From Candidatus Thiodiazotropha taylori (lineage in GTDB: Bacteria; Pseudomonadota; Gammaproteobacteria; Chromatiales; Chromatiaceae): 24,550 nt of DNA. The position numbers and the translations under genes were made by a program. Below the pieces are notes generated by a model. The model did not search any database. It saw only the letters and a list, made by a program, of their open reading frames with translations, and was not told where the DNA came from. This document shows, piece after piece, positions 16,136-23,802 of the stretch; positions within the stretch are counted from its first letter, which is position 1, and every line of letters begins with the position of its first letter. The stretch covers positions 1-24,550 of the forward strand of contig JAHRHW010000013.1 in NCBI GenBank assembly GCA_019100305.1, written 5' to 3'.

Positions 16136-16938
16136 ATTACGCTACCTGTCCTTAAGTTTATTATTCGGGGTTCAGGTAAAAGACGGCGGTTATCGCACTC
16201 CCACTCTGGGATCAGCGACCAGACCACCATCACCAACCGGTTACTGACAAACTCCAAAAAACAAAAAATGCTCTGTCAACTGCTAAAGCAGAGTCCATTC
16301 CTGGAAAATCATTTAAATCCTAGCGGTCATTCCTTAAATCAGCATTAAAATTGTGTAATTGAGTCACAGATTTAAAATCTCAATAGTTCAACAACAGATT
16401 AAATCATTATTAATCTTCAACTTAACTGGTCTCCATGGCCGTGAAGATGAATTAATTTTGCCAAACCCCAAGCGACCGATGCCTGCTATTTACCCGAAAG
16501 TGCTGTAATTTGTGTCGAACGAAGGGATTAGATCCTGCATGGAGGCGGATGGATCCTGTCCGCACCGGGATGACGAGGAGCAACCTCACCATTCAGCTCA
16601 TGCATTGGCGAGAATTTGCGCTGACTGGCGTCCATTCGCGGCCATAAATATCCAGGCGATCCGCACAGACTTGCGCTGGCAATCCAGGCCAATTGCCAAT
16701 TCCTGATAATTATTATGGTTTATGCGGCCCGTGGAGATTGCTAATCTTGTATTGGCGTAATTAGAAGATAACGATAAGGAACCCTGAGAAAGCCCCCTTG
16801 CCTGATCTGATCCTGCCGATTCACTGCACACTCAGTGACTGGGGATCATCTGAAAGAACGATCGTCGGCAAGATAAGAGCGTTGAGGTTCCAAACCGGAA
16901 CACCAATCCGGTAACACCACAAAACCTGGAGGAAATCC
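16136..16938. other. 800-bp region without a supportable gene
   Basis: The left part (16250-16480) is A/T-rich with several TTAAAT-type tracts and would contain the promoter of the minus-strand gene at 15674. The middle holds a 64-codon ORF (16512-16706) with no recognisable protein character. An inverted repeat ACCGGA-N7-TCCGGT (16894-16912) lies just upstream of the next gene and could be an operator or leader hairpin. I see no RNA gene that I can name, though the region is long enough to hide one. Confidence 0.5.
16894..16912. promoter_or_regulatory. Inverted repeat upstream of the small membrane-protein gene
   Basis: ACCGGA (16894-16899) and TCCGGT (16907-16912) are perfect inverted repeats separated by 7 bp, ending 26 bp before the GTG start of the downstream gene and 15 bp before its Shine-Dalgarno sequence. 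It could be a repressor site or a leader hairpin; no known factor is assigned. Confidence 0.3.
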
Positions 16939-17259
16939 GTGCTTAACCTACTGAAGTGCAAATGCCTGTTCGGCTTTTTATGGACCAGTGCAATCGCAGC
17001 CGCTGTGCTGACATTCATCTTTTTCTCATTCATCGATCCGGCTGCCATTGCGGCGGTCATGAATCTGGCGGAAGAGACCGAGACCAGTAGCTTCAATATC
17101 TATCTCGGCGTTTTTGTCTTTTTCTGGTTTACCCTCAACACCTCAACCTATCTGGCGTTCTATTTCGGGCAACTGCTGAGCAAGATGGAGAAGGAAGCAG
17201 CAGAGATGGAGCAACGTAAAGAGTCTCATGATGGCGAGAGCGGTATACATACGAGCTGA
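16939..17259 (+). CDS. Small two-helix inner-membrane protein, function unknown
   Basis: A 106-residue protein with two hydrophobic segments, about 10-32 (FGFLWTSAIAAAVLTFIFFSF) and about 54-78 (NIYLGVFVFFWFTLNTSTYLAFYF), separated by a short acidic loop (NLAEETETSS). The C-terminal tail is charged and helical (SKMEKEAAEMEQRKESHDGES). The GTG start is well supported by GGAGGA ending 5 nt upstream. No family is recognised. It is convergent with the ferritin-like gene, and the 110 bp between them hold several hairpins. Confidence 0.75.
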   Translation: MLNLLKCKCLFGFLWTSAIAAAVLTFIFFSFIDPAAIAAVMNLAEETETSSFNIYLGVFVFFWFTLNTSTYLAFYFGQLLSKMEKEAAEMEQRKESHDGESGIHTS

Positions 17260-17265
17260 TCGAAA

Positions 17266-17369
17266 TTAACCCGCAGAGATAAGCACGGTTTTCCATGGCA
17301 GACCCACCAGGTCTGTCAGGAAACCATCTGATCACGGGTTAAGCCGTGCAGTCGATTCTGACAATCGAC
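17266..17369. repeat. Nested inverted repeats between convergent genes
   Basis: TTAACCCG (17266-17273) pairs with CGGGTTAA (17335-17342); CAGACC (17299-17304) with GGTCTG (17310-17315) across a CACCA loop; GTCGATT (17351-17357) with AATCGAC (17363-17369) across CTGAC. They lie exactly between two convergent genes, so a bidirectional stop for transcription is plausible, but no T-tract follows any stem on either strand. Confidence 0.45.
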
Positions 17370-17891
17370 CTATTCGGGAATATTCGGCGGATCCAGATCC
17401 TCCACCGGCAGCTCATCCTGAAGATTGCTCTGCCACTCCTTCAGCATGGCCACATGCCAGCCCTCCTCTTCTGCCATCTCGGCGGCCAGCTTGCGCACAT
17501 CCTCACTGGGCGATTGTTCGGAGATCAGCAGATAGAACTCCCGCCCACGAATCTCGTTATAGAGCGCGACCTCCATCGCCTGGGTAACCGTCATCAGGTA
17601 GTTCGCCTCCTCCATGCAGAAGGCTTCCGGTGACGAGGGACAGCGCCACTTGAAATCCCAGGGCGTCAACTGGGGCAGTTCCAGTCCTTGAGTGCGGTCC
17701 ATCACCTCTTTGGCATGCTGGCGACTGTAGCCCGCCAGCTTGCGAAACAGCTCTGCCACCTGCAGGTTGTTATGGATCTCCATGCTGTCCGCCAGTTCGT
17801 CATAGTGGTCACTGGAGGCCTCTTCCAGCTCCAGGGCATGCACCAGGAACTCTTCGATACTGGTTATCGGGTCGACGAGATCATCACTCAT
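17370..17891 (-). CDS. Ferritin-like / rubrerythrin-related protein
   Basis: A 173-residue four-helix protein. The helices carry E23/E24 (HALELEEASSDHY), S56-x-x-H59 (FRKLAGYSRQHAKEV), E107 and E113 (AMEVALYNEIRGREFY) and E143-x-x-H146 (AEEEGWHVAML). This is the rubrerythrin/ferritin diiron layout, except that the Glu of the second-helix ExxH is Ser56, so one iron ligand looks missing. A loop with two Cys (C84, C92) sits between helices 2 and 3; there is no C-terminal rubredoxin domain. The start at 17889-17891 overlaps the stop of the upstream oxidoreductase gene (ATGA), and GGAGGAGGAG lies about 9 nt upstream. Coupling suggests a shared role, perhaps protection of the oxygen-sensitive enzyme; that is inference. 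Confidence 0.82.
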   Translation of the reverse strand: MSDDLVDPITSIEEFLVHALELEEASSDHYDELADSMEIHNNLQVAELFRKLAGYSRQHAKEVMDRTQGLELPQLTPWDFKWRCPSSPEAFCMEEANYLMTVTQAMEVALYNEIRGREFYLLISEQSPSEDVRKLAAEMAEEEGWHVAMLKEWQSNLQDELPVEDLDPPNIPE

Positions 17892-18715
17892 AGACAAAAC
17901 TCCTCCTCCAATTCCGCCACTTCGCAGCTTTTTATATTCTCGGGCTGCCACACCGGTATGGGTGTGGCGTAGATTACCCCGGTAGCGAGCCCATCATCCG
18001 CCTGGATGATCTGCGCAGCCTTGATCCGGTCCTCAGTGGGTACATCGTTGATGAACGGGTGTACCGTCTCCTTCCACTCTTTCTGGTCGGGACGAAAGGT
18101 GACACAGCCACTCAACACCTGGATAAAGGCAAATCCAGGATACTCGATCGCCTCCACCAGCACCTTGGTCAGATCCGATGGTTTGCCGGCAAAAGCCCTG
18201 GCGATAAATCCAGCGCCCGCAGCCAGGGCGATGGCGGCGGGATTGAAGCTGGGTATGCCGGTGCCATGGGGGGTCAATTTACTCTTATCCCAGTTCGGTT
18301 TGGTGGTGGGCGAGGCCTGCCCCTTGGTCATACCGTAGACCTCATTGTCCATCACGATGTAGGTCATATCCATATTGCGTCGGCAGGCGTGCAGAAAATG
18401 GTTACCGCCAATCGAGAAGCCATCCCCATCACCACCGGCCACCACTACCGTCAGATCAGGTCTTGCCGCCTTCAGTCCGGAGGCCGCCGCCAGCGCCCGA
18501 CCATGGATACCATGAAAACCATAGCTGTCGATATAGGCAGGCAAGCGGGATGAACAACCGATCCCCGAGACCACCGCCACACGCTCTTTGACCAGCCCGA
18601 GGTAGGCCATCGCCTTGGTCAATGACGCAAGCACCGAAAAGTGACCGCAACCCGGGCACCAGACCGGCTTGATATCCGATTTATAGTCTTTTGCCTTCAG
18701 CGAAGGTACCGGCAT
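17888..18715 (-). CDS. 2-oxoacid:ferredoxin oxidoreductase beta subunit (TPP-binding)
   Basis: A 275-residue KorB/OorB/PorB-like subunit. The thiamine-diphosphate motif is GGDGDGFSIGGNH (94-106). The four cluster cysteines are C20 and C23 (WCPGCGH), C54 (GIGCSSR) and C204 (LSGCVTF), as expected for the [4Fe-4S] centre of two-subunit enzymes. The AIEYPGFAFIQVLSGC and MTKGQASPTT segments are characteristic of 2-oxoglutarate/2-oxoacid oxidoreductases. With an alpha subunit it would oxidise a 2-oxoacid to acyl-CoA and reduce ferredoxin, or run in reverse for CO2 fixation. GGAGGGG lies 4 nt before the ATG. No alpha-subunit gene is adjacent: upstream is about 550 bp of non-coding DNA, and downstream the ferritin-like gene overlaps the stop. 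Confidence 0.93.
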   Translation of the reverse strand: MPVPSLKAKDYKSDIKPVWCPGCGHFSVLASLTKAMAYLGLVKERVAVVSGIGCSSRLPAYIDSYGFHGIHGRALAAASGLKAARPDLTVVVAGGDGDGFSIGGNHFLHACRRNMDMTYIVMDNEVYGMTKGQASPTTKPNWDKSKLTPHGTGIPSFNPAAIALAAGAGFIARAFAGKPSDLTKVLVEAIEYPGFAFIQVLSGCVTFRPDQKEWKETVHPFINDVPTEDRIKAAQIIQADDGLATGVIYATPIPVWQPENIKSCEVAELEEEFCL

Positions 18716-19270
18716 GTTCCCCTCCAGCGATTCAAACCCGGGAAAATAAACCCCTTAACGATTAAAAGCATATACCAATATCGCCAGGATCCACATGTCA
18801 AAAATCAACCGCTGTCGACAATCTTAGTCTGCATCGGCTTAGTGTATAGGGGTTATCCCTGATATCCAGTCAGTTGGCGAATGGCATAATGTGGTCAGGA
18901 GAACATTTGATGGCCCATATGTCATCTGCAGTTTTTTATATGGAAATTCAGCATACCCTATTTATCAGGGATGGATAGCATACATGGAGTGTAGATTGAA
19001 TCCTGTTCACCATACCTCCTCACAGCAGAGCACCGGGCATCGCTATTGGATTTCGGCAAACCCTTCTGCCCGGTCCATCCTGCATGCAGGCTCATCTCTC
19101 GTCCTGCTACCCGATCACACGACTGCTGACAGTGATGAGTATCTGTCTGCTCTGCCCCCTTTATCCGTCATCTTTTATGCATGGCCGTATCCCTGTCGAA
19201 ACCTGGACAGCGCAGCGGCAACAGATCAGTCCACATAAACCAGCATCCAAACCACTCAGCGAGGTATCCC
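18716..19270. other. Divergent intergenic region with a possible out-of-frame signal peptide
   Basis: No full gene is supported on either strand. The part near 18716-18900 should carry the promoter of the minus-strand oxidoreductase operon. A 10-bp inverted repeat, ATCCCTGATA (18855-18864) and TATCAGGGAT (18963-18972), is separated by about 100 bp. At 19135-19310 a plus-strand frame encodes a hydrophobic start (MSICLLCPLYPSSFMHG) in a different frame from the gene that follows; it may be the true N-terminus of that gene. Confidence 0.45.
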
Positions 19271-19915
19271 TTGAACACACTCGACACATCCAAGAGCAAT
19301 CCCAGCGAAGCTAAGGGCAACTACGCCCAGGCCGTCTATCGGGATCATGAAAGCCTGTTCAATGAACTGACCGAACAGGAGATCAAGAGCGCTGTGCGCA
19401 ACAAATCATCCACTGCAACGAAACTGGCGAGAAACGCACCGCAACCGCATCGTGCGGAGATGGAAAAGCTGTTCAATATTTCCCTCTTCATTCACCAGCG
19501 TTTTGAAGAGATCCACAAGCTGCCGCAAAGGGATATCCACGGCGCGATCACCATCTTTCTCTATGGCATCTGGTCGATCTACAACCAGGGCGCCACCATC
19601 CCCGGCAAGCAGTTCGACAAGCTGGTCAAACAGACCCGGGATACCCTGCGCGAAAGAGCCGAGTTTCTCAAAGAGTATGAGAAATCGACCAGCGGCAACC
19701 GCTCGGCCCTCTATGAGACCTTCGCCATGGTCGGTAATTGGCTGCTGATGATTCAGCACCACCTGACCTCACAACCGGATGAGACCGCATTGAACAATGT
19801 CAAAATCATGGTCAGAGAGATCATCACCCGCAGCCTGAAGATTGAACCCGAGTCGATCTCCATCAGCCAGGACGGCGATCTGACCATCACCGAGCAGAAC
19901 CGCACAACCCAGTAA
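19271..19915 (+). CDS. Tandem paralogue 1 of an unrecognised family
   Basis: From the TTG at 19271 the product is 214 residues, mostly helical, without a signal peptide. It is clearly related to the next gene: shared patterns are NKSxTATxLAxNxPxPxR, MEKxFNIxLFxxxR, FLYGIWSxYNxGAxIP and an LYExxAMxGNWxxM region, then a C-terminal xISQxGxL strand. The family is not recognised; it vaguely recalls DUF6683-type proteins, unverified. TTG was preferred because GAGG sits 6 nt upstream, whereas the in-frame ATG at 19181 has no ribosome site. Alternatively, a frameshift separates it from a signal peptide starting at 19135: the distance from that ATG to the shared NKS motif (about 89 codons) nearly equals that in the paralogue (86). 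Only 12 bp separate it from paralogue 2. Confidence 0.72.
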   Translation: MNTLDTSKSNPSEAKGNYAQAVYRDHESLFNELTEQEIKSAVRNKSSTATKLARNAPQPHRAEMEKLFNISLFIHQRFEEIHKLPQRDIHGAITIFLYGIWSIYNQGATIPGKQFDKLVKQTRDTLRERAEFLKEYEKSTSGNRSALYETFAMVGNWLLMIQHHLTSQPDETALNNVKIMVREIITRSLKIEPESISISQDGDLTITEQNRTTQ

Positions 19916-19927
19916 AGGACTATCAAT

Positions 19928-20677
19928 ATGAATATCAGGCTACAGCTCCCCCGTCTGTTACTGGGGGGATTTCTCTCCTGCTGTTCCACCCTGATCAACA
20001 GTGCAGCGGCTGACAACGCTGCAGCAACACCAGGCTTCCTGGTGGATGGCTTTGAGCAGCTGTTTGATCAACCGGTAAAGACCCCAACCATCAGCAGCCT
20101 TCAAAGCAGTGGGGATGCGGGGAAACGTTTCGTCGAGGAGCTGAGCACCATCACACCCCAGGATATCCAGGCCGCCGCAAACAACAAATCCCCAACTGCC
20201 ACCCAGTTGGCCGGAAACTTCCCGGAACCCAACCGGGCCAATATGGAGAAGATATTCAACATCGCCCTGTTCGTACAAAAGAGGATAGAACAGGCGGCAC
20301 GGGTACCTGAAGGTGACATTCCAACCGCCACCGCCTCTTTCCTCTATGGCATCTGGTCAGCCTACAACGAAGGTGCCGAGATACCGGAGCAGAATCTGCT
20401 GCATCTGCACAAACAGGTGGCGCAGCTCATTGCGAGCAATCAAGCCCTGAGTCAGGGTTTGCAGAACGCCAACCAGGCCGATCGACAGAAACTCTACGAA
20501 TACCTTGCCATGACCGGCAACTGGATGGTGATGTTCCAGGACACCTTCAAGAAAGCCCCAGATCAGAAAATGGTAACTAACATCAAAAACATGGCAAGAG
20601 AACTGCTACAGGCCAGTTTCAAGATCGATGTGGAGAAGCTGTATATCAGTCAGGAGGGGCAGCTGTCGATGTTGTAG
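19928..20677 (+). CDS. Tandem paralogue 2 of an unrecognised family, exported
   Basis: A 249-residue protein with a signal peptide (IRLQLPRLLLGGFLSCCSTLINSAAA-DN). The Cys pair near 18-19 sits in a weak lipobox-like context (FLSCC), so a lipoprotein is possible. The conserved part begins near 70 (FVEELSTITPQDIQAAANNK) and includes ATQLAGNFPEPNRANMEKIF, FLYGIWSAYNEGAEIP, LYEYLAMTGNWMVMF and a C-terminal LYISQEGQL strand. AAAGGA lies 8 nt upstream of the ATG. The pair probably arose by duplication and is cotranscribed; the good hairpin at 20695 closes the unit. No catalytic motif is evident, and a helical periplasmic binding or structural role is only a guess. Confidence 0.82.
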   Translation: MNIRLQLPRLLLGGFLSCCSTLINSAAADNAAATPGFLVDGFEQLFDQPVKTPTISSLQSSGDAGKRFVEELSTITPQDIQAAANNKSPTATQLAGNFPEPNRANMEKIFNIALFVQKRIEQAARVPEGDIPTATASFLYGIWSAYNEGAEIPEQNLLHLHKQVAQLIASNQALSQGLQNANQADRQKLYEYLAMTGNWMVMFQDTFKKAPDQKMVTNIKNMARELLQASFKIDVEKLYISQEGQLSML

Positions 20678-20694
20678 TCACCTCTCCCTTTCAG

Positions 20695-20715
20695 GTGGGG
20701 CCTCGCCCCACTTTG
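20695..20715 (+). terminator. Probable intrinsic terminator after the paralogue pair
   Basis: GTGGGGC (20695-20701) pairs perfectly with GCCCCAC (20705-20711) across a CTC loop, 17 bp after the stop codon. The following TTTGAGT is a weak T-tract, so termination may be partial. Confidence 0.65.
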
Positions 20716-21297
20716 AGTAAACCGATTCCGTACCCAGCCTGACGTGATTCCTTAAAGCAAAAAGAACGCCTGCCATAAACCAAAGTGAATTTGTTTCACT
20801 GATTTCCTGCTCACTCAAGCACAACCACTTAACTAATCTGTGTTTAATTACCACTTTTTCAATAACTTAGAATAGCGTTACTGATAGTTGCATCTAGCCT
20901 GTGATGAGACCCCAGATCCACCAAGTAAGATGTATATGTTGAGAATCAAAACGAAATGCTCTAAAAAGAGAGTTACAAATTTTATAGCCTAATCACAGGG
21001 ACGCTTCTCATTATGGAAATTGAGAACTCGATTGACCCAACAGATGTTTCTACGTGCATTAATCAAAATACTGACGCTGAAGCACACTGTATAAAAATTT
21101 ATCCTTCATCATTCTTACACTTAACCCGCCTGTTGCTTGCTAACTCTATTATAAGATTTCGAAAAATGCCTCATCGGGGCGTGGATCTTACCTGCACTAC
21201 TATGAGAACTTTGTGCATGATATTTCATTATCAGCGCAAGCAATATATTCCAATATCGGTGGCAGTGAGATAATCAGCTGTTAATATCTCCGAACTA
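20716..21297. other. AT-rich intergenic region
   Basis: GC content drops sharply here relative to the genes on the left. An 86-codon ORF (21013-21273) has no ribosome site and no protein-like character. No RNA gene or transposase remnant is recognised. The compositional break extends through the next gene, consistent with acquired DNA. Confidence 0.5.
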
Positions 21298-22440
21298 TTG
21301 AGTACGATTGTGTGTAAAACTAACCACTATAGTTTTTACTTAACTTTTGTAATCTTACTCTGTACAGGCATGAATCAACTGGCGATATCCGATGAATTAA
21401 CGGATACCCGATCATTCTATCTTAGTTTTACCTACCAACCATATGATTGGTCTGAAACCGCATTTGAAGAAACAGTTTCTTTTATCGGTAAGCATAGCGA
21501 CATGATTTTTCATTACTTTGATGACGGTGTTCCTTGGGACGAAGCCTCTACAGATTCCAGATATCATGAAAACGTGGAATCACTGCTTAGTAAGCGCATA
21601 GAGAATGTTAAAGATAAGCAGAAAGTTGCAGTGGGTGTAAACTTTCTTGATAAAAACAGAAAGACATTAGCAGGCTATTGGGGAGCAACGGATGGTCTAC
21701 CTCGTCCAGGAAAGTGGAATAGACTGAGTATAAACCATCCGGATGTAATTGATGCATACGTTTCCTACTGTCGATCAATGATCCAGCGTTTTAAACCAGA
21801 CTATTTTATTTATGGCATGGAAGTGGATTCAGTTGAGTTAGATGTGCAAAGTGCGGCGTTCAGAGCTCTCGAAAGTATGGTTAGCATAATATATGAAACG
21901 CTTCGTGAAGAGTTTCCGAAACTACCGCTCGTATTAACTTTTATGCTTGCGCCAGAAGAAGATATGGATAAGCGTAAATTAATGGTACAAAAGCTACTGC
22001 CTTATAGTGATATCTATGCTGTCAGTTTCTATCCCTATCTATTTGATGGGATTGGCGGAGATTCCGATAAAATACCACCTAATTTACTATCCAGAGTGCG
22101 GTCTTATATCGGAAACAAGCCATTTGCGATTGCAGAAACTGGATTCAATGCCAAAACCTGGCACTTATTGAGTCGTTTTATCTGGATTCCAGGCAGTGAA
22201 GATTCACAAGCGAAGTTTGTAGATTTTCTTTTGAGTGAAGCAAATCGTCTCAACGCAGTATTTGTGAATTGGTGGGTTCCACGAGATCTCGAAAGGCTTT
22301 GGGAAAAAATGCAAGAAGCTGGAGCTGACCCAATATTGAGCCAGTGGAATAGTAATGGCTTAGTGGACTCTGAAGGCATTCCAAGAAAAGGTTTAAAGGT
22401 ATGGAAGAGTTGGCAGGATAAACCAATAAGGAATAGATAG
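21298..22440 (+). CDS. Exported TIM-barrel glycoside-hydrolase-like protein
   Basis: A 380-residue protein with an N-terminal hydrophobic segment (SFYLTFVILLCTGMNQLAIS), probably a signal peptide. The remainder has alternating strands and helices as in a clan GH-A barrel: YLSFTYQP (strand 1), KVAVGVNFLD, PDYFIYGMEVD with Glu175 in the acid/base position, PLVLTFM, IYAVSFYPYLF, PFAIAETGF with Glu280 in the nucleophile position, and AVFVNWWVPRD at the last strands. The general pattern resembles GH53 or related glycosidases, but no family is certain, and GMEVD replaces the usual NE pair. Start codon uncertain: the TTG at 21298 has no good ribosome site, and a GTG at 21310 is equally possible. Codon use is much more A/T-rich than the rest of the window, suggesting horizontal transfer. 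Confidence 0.7.
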   Translation: MSTIVCKTNHYSFYLTFVILLCTGMNQLAISDELTDTRSFYLSFTYQPYDWSETAFEETVSFIGKHSDMIFHYFDDGVPWDEASTDSRYHENVESLLSKRIENVKDKQKVAVGVNFLDKNRKTLAGYWGATDGLPRPGKWNRLSINHPDVIDAYVSYCRSMIQRFKPDYFIYGMEVDSVELDVQSAAFRALESMVSIIYETLREEFPKLPLVLTFMLAPEEDMDKRKLMVQKLLPYSDIYAVSFYPYLFDGIGGDSDKIPPNLLSRVRSYIGNKPFAIAETGFNAKTWHLLSRFIWIPGSEDSQAKFVDFLLSEANRLNAVFVNWWVPRDLERLWEKMQEAGADPILSQWNSNGLVDSEGIPRKGLKVWKSWQDKPIRNR

Positions 22441-22783
22441 AGCAATACAATCAAAGCATCCGGTTTCACCCTAGGCATATCTTACCTGCTACTTAACGTC
22501 ACAACAGCGATCTACCCCTGGTTCTCTCCTACAGTGAGGGCCCGCATCAAAGGAGCCAAAAATTGCTCAGTTCCTCTCTAGATCTGGATCAATCGACAAT
22601 GTGATCCACCTGTGACAAGATATCCTACCTACTCAGCATGCATCTTATCTATCAGAATCACTGAGGTTAACTGCAATCACTATGTTCAGTGTCGTCAGTA
22701 TAAACTATTGATTTCAATAATTATTATGTCCTGACAAAGTTTTAGATTGCTCCCTATCACGTGAAACGGAAAGTATATATTTT
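22441..22783. other. Intergenic region without recognised features
   Basis: No gene, terminator or RNA is recognised in these 343 bp. The last 80 bp are A/T-rich and presumably hold the promoter of the small membrane-protein gene that follows. Confidence 0.5.
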
Positions 22784-23032
22784 ATGTCTAAAAGAAAAGG
22801 TGTATTTCAGAAGGCCTCTCTCATTTCGGCAGGTGTCAGTTTTCTTCTAGCCATCGTTTCTACGGTATTGCTCTATTTTCGGATTGAGAGTGTGGGCAAG
22901 GATGACCCCATTTCCGCCAGTTTTATGGCATCGACATTCTTCTTCGTCTGTGTTGGTGTTGTTCTTACGGTTATCGGTAAAGCCGATCTACCCAGTTTTA
23001 GCACAGACAACTCTGAAACAGACTTAAAATAA
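22784..23032 (+). CDS. Small two-helix membrane protein, function unknown
   Basis: An 82-residue protein with a basic N-terminus (SKRKGVFQK), two hydrophobic helices (about 12-32, ASLISAGVSFLLAIVSTVLL; about 46-65, FMASTFFFVCVGVVLTVIG) and an acidic C-terminal tail (STDNSETDLK). The loop between them is short (RIESVGKDDPISAS). By the positive-inside rule both ends would be cytoplasmic. The ATG has only a distant GGAAAG upstream. No family is recognised. A hairpin (ATTGCCA-TAT-TGGCAAT, 23064-23080) lies 31 bp after its stop but lacks a T-tract. Confidence 0.7.
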   Translation: MSKRKGVFQKASLISAGVSFLLAIVSTVLLYFRIESVGKDDPISASFMASTFFFVCVGVVLTVIGKADLPSFSTDNSETDLK

Positions 23033-23340
23033 TCTGTTTAGCTTGTTAATCAAGTTGTAAAGTATTGCCATATTGGCAATCCTGCTTAACTTCAAGGAAA
23101 GTTGAGCCTGAACCAGGGCATCAATAATAACGTAGCCGGATCCACGGTTTACTACACCAGCTCTTTTCAGAATCCAGATCGATTCGTTGACTACTGATAG
23201 GCTTACTCCTATCCTCATACCATAGCCCGAATGTGGCTCGCGCACCCAGGTACCGCACGTACTTCATTCGCAGGACTGGCACACGCACGCTATCGTCTGA
23301 TACAGCCACATAGGGTGTTTGACTATACCCGGAGAACTCC
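23033..23340. other. Intergenic region, possibly with a gene remnant
   Basis: It begins with a seven-pair hairpin (23064-23080). A short plus-strand open segment at 23102-23197 reads like real protein (NQGINNNVAGSTVYYTSSFQ and so on) but ends after about 31 codons. Two overlapping minus-strand ORFs (23024-23245 and 23121-23390) lack ribosome sites. The segment may be decayed coding DNA. The last 15 bp contain GGAG 8 nt before the next ATG. Confidence 0.4.
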
Positions 23341-23802
23341 ATGACCAAGATTTTTGGTTTCATACTCTTCCTTGCGGCAACCACTGCCATCGCTGACCCA
23401 CCCGAGGGTTACCCATTTCTGCCTTTTGATAAAGCAATGGCAAAAGCAAATGCTGAGTCCAAACTCATGTTTGTCTATTTTGGCCGTTATGGGTGTGGCT
23501 ATTGTGATAAGACTAATAAGGAAGCGTTTTCCGATCCCAGCATAAAACAACACTACTCGAAAAACTATGTTCTGGCCTATGTGGATGCAGAGAGCGGAAA
23601 AAGATTGCGTTTGCCATCAGGAGAGCGGATTACCGAACGTGAATTGGGTACGCGCTACAACGCGTTTGTGACGCCGATATTTTCCTTCATGACACCCGAT
23701 GGCAAGCTTATTACGCGAATGGTAGGCGTTCAACGGATTGAAGACTTGGCTGAGGCTCATACTAAAGTCCAACAGGCATTGATAAAGGCAGGCTCATCTT
23801 GA
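23341..23802 (+). CDS. Exported SoxW-like thioredoxin-fold protein
   Basis: A 153-residue protein with a signal peptide (MTKIFGFILFLAATTAIA, then DPPEGY). The thioredoxin fold is clear: a KLMFVYFGRYGCGYC strand-active-site segment with C52-G-Y-C55, FSDPSIKQHYSKNYVLAYVD, then TRYNAFVTPIFSFM with the cis-proline P112 after Thr, and a final GKLITRMVG hairpin and helix. CGYC with EAFSDP.. is typical of SoxW-like/DUF255-type periplasmic thioredoxins, which reduce or oxidise disulfides in exported proteins. GGAG lies 8 nt upstream of the ATG. The stop codon overlaps the TTG start of the next gene (TTGA), so the two are probably cotranslated. Confidence 0.88.
   Translation: MTKIFGFILFLAATTAIADPPEGYPFLPFDKAMAKANAESKLMFVYFGRYGCGYCDKTNKEAFSDPSIKQHYSKNYVLAYVDAESGKRLRLPSGERITERELGTRYNAFVTPIFSFMTPDGKLITRMVGVQRIEDLAEAHTKVQQALIKAGSS

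Noticed and set aside
16512..16706. 64-codon plus-strand ORF
   Set aside because: It lacks a ribosome site and family signature; too short to support without homologues.
18891..19238. 115-codon plus-strand ORF
   Set aside because: It has no plausible start context and overlaps the frames that better explain the first tandem paralogue.
21013..21273. 86-codon plus-strand ORF in AT-rich DNA
   Set aside because: It has no ribosome site or recognisable protein character; such ORFs are expected by chance.
23121..23390. 89-codon minus-strand ORF
   Set aside because: It would start inside the thioredoxin signal peptide, with no ribosome site, and overlaps another open frame.
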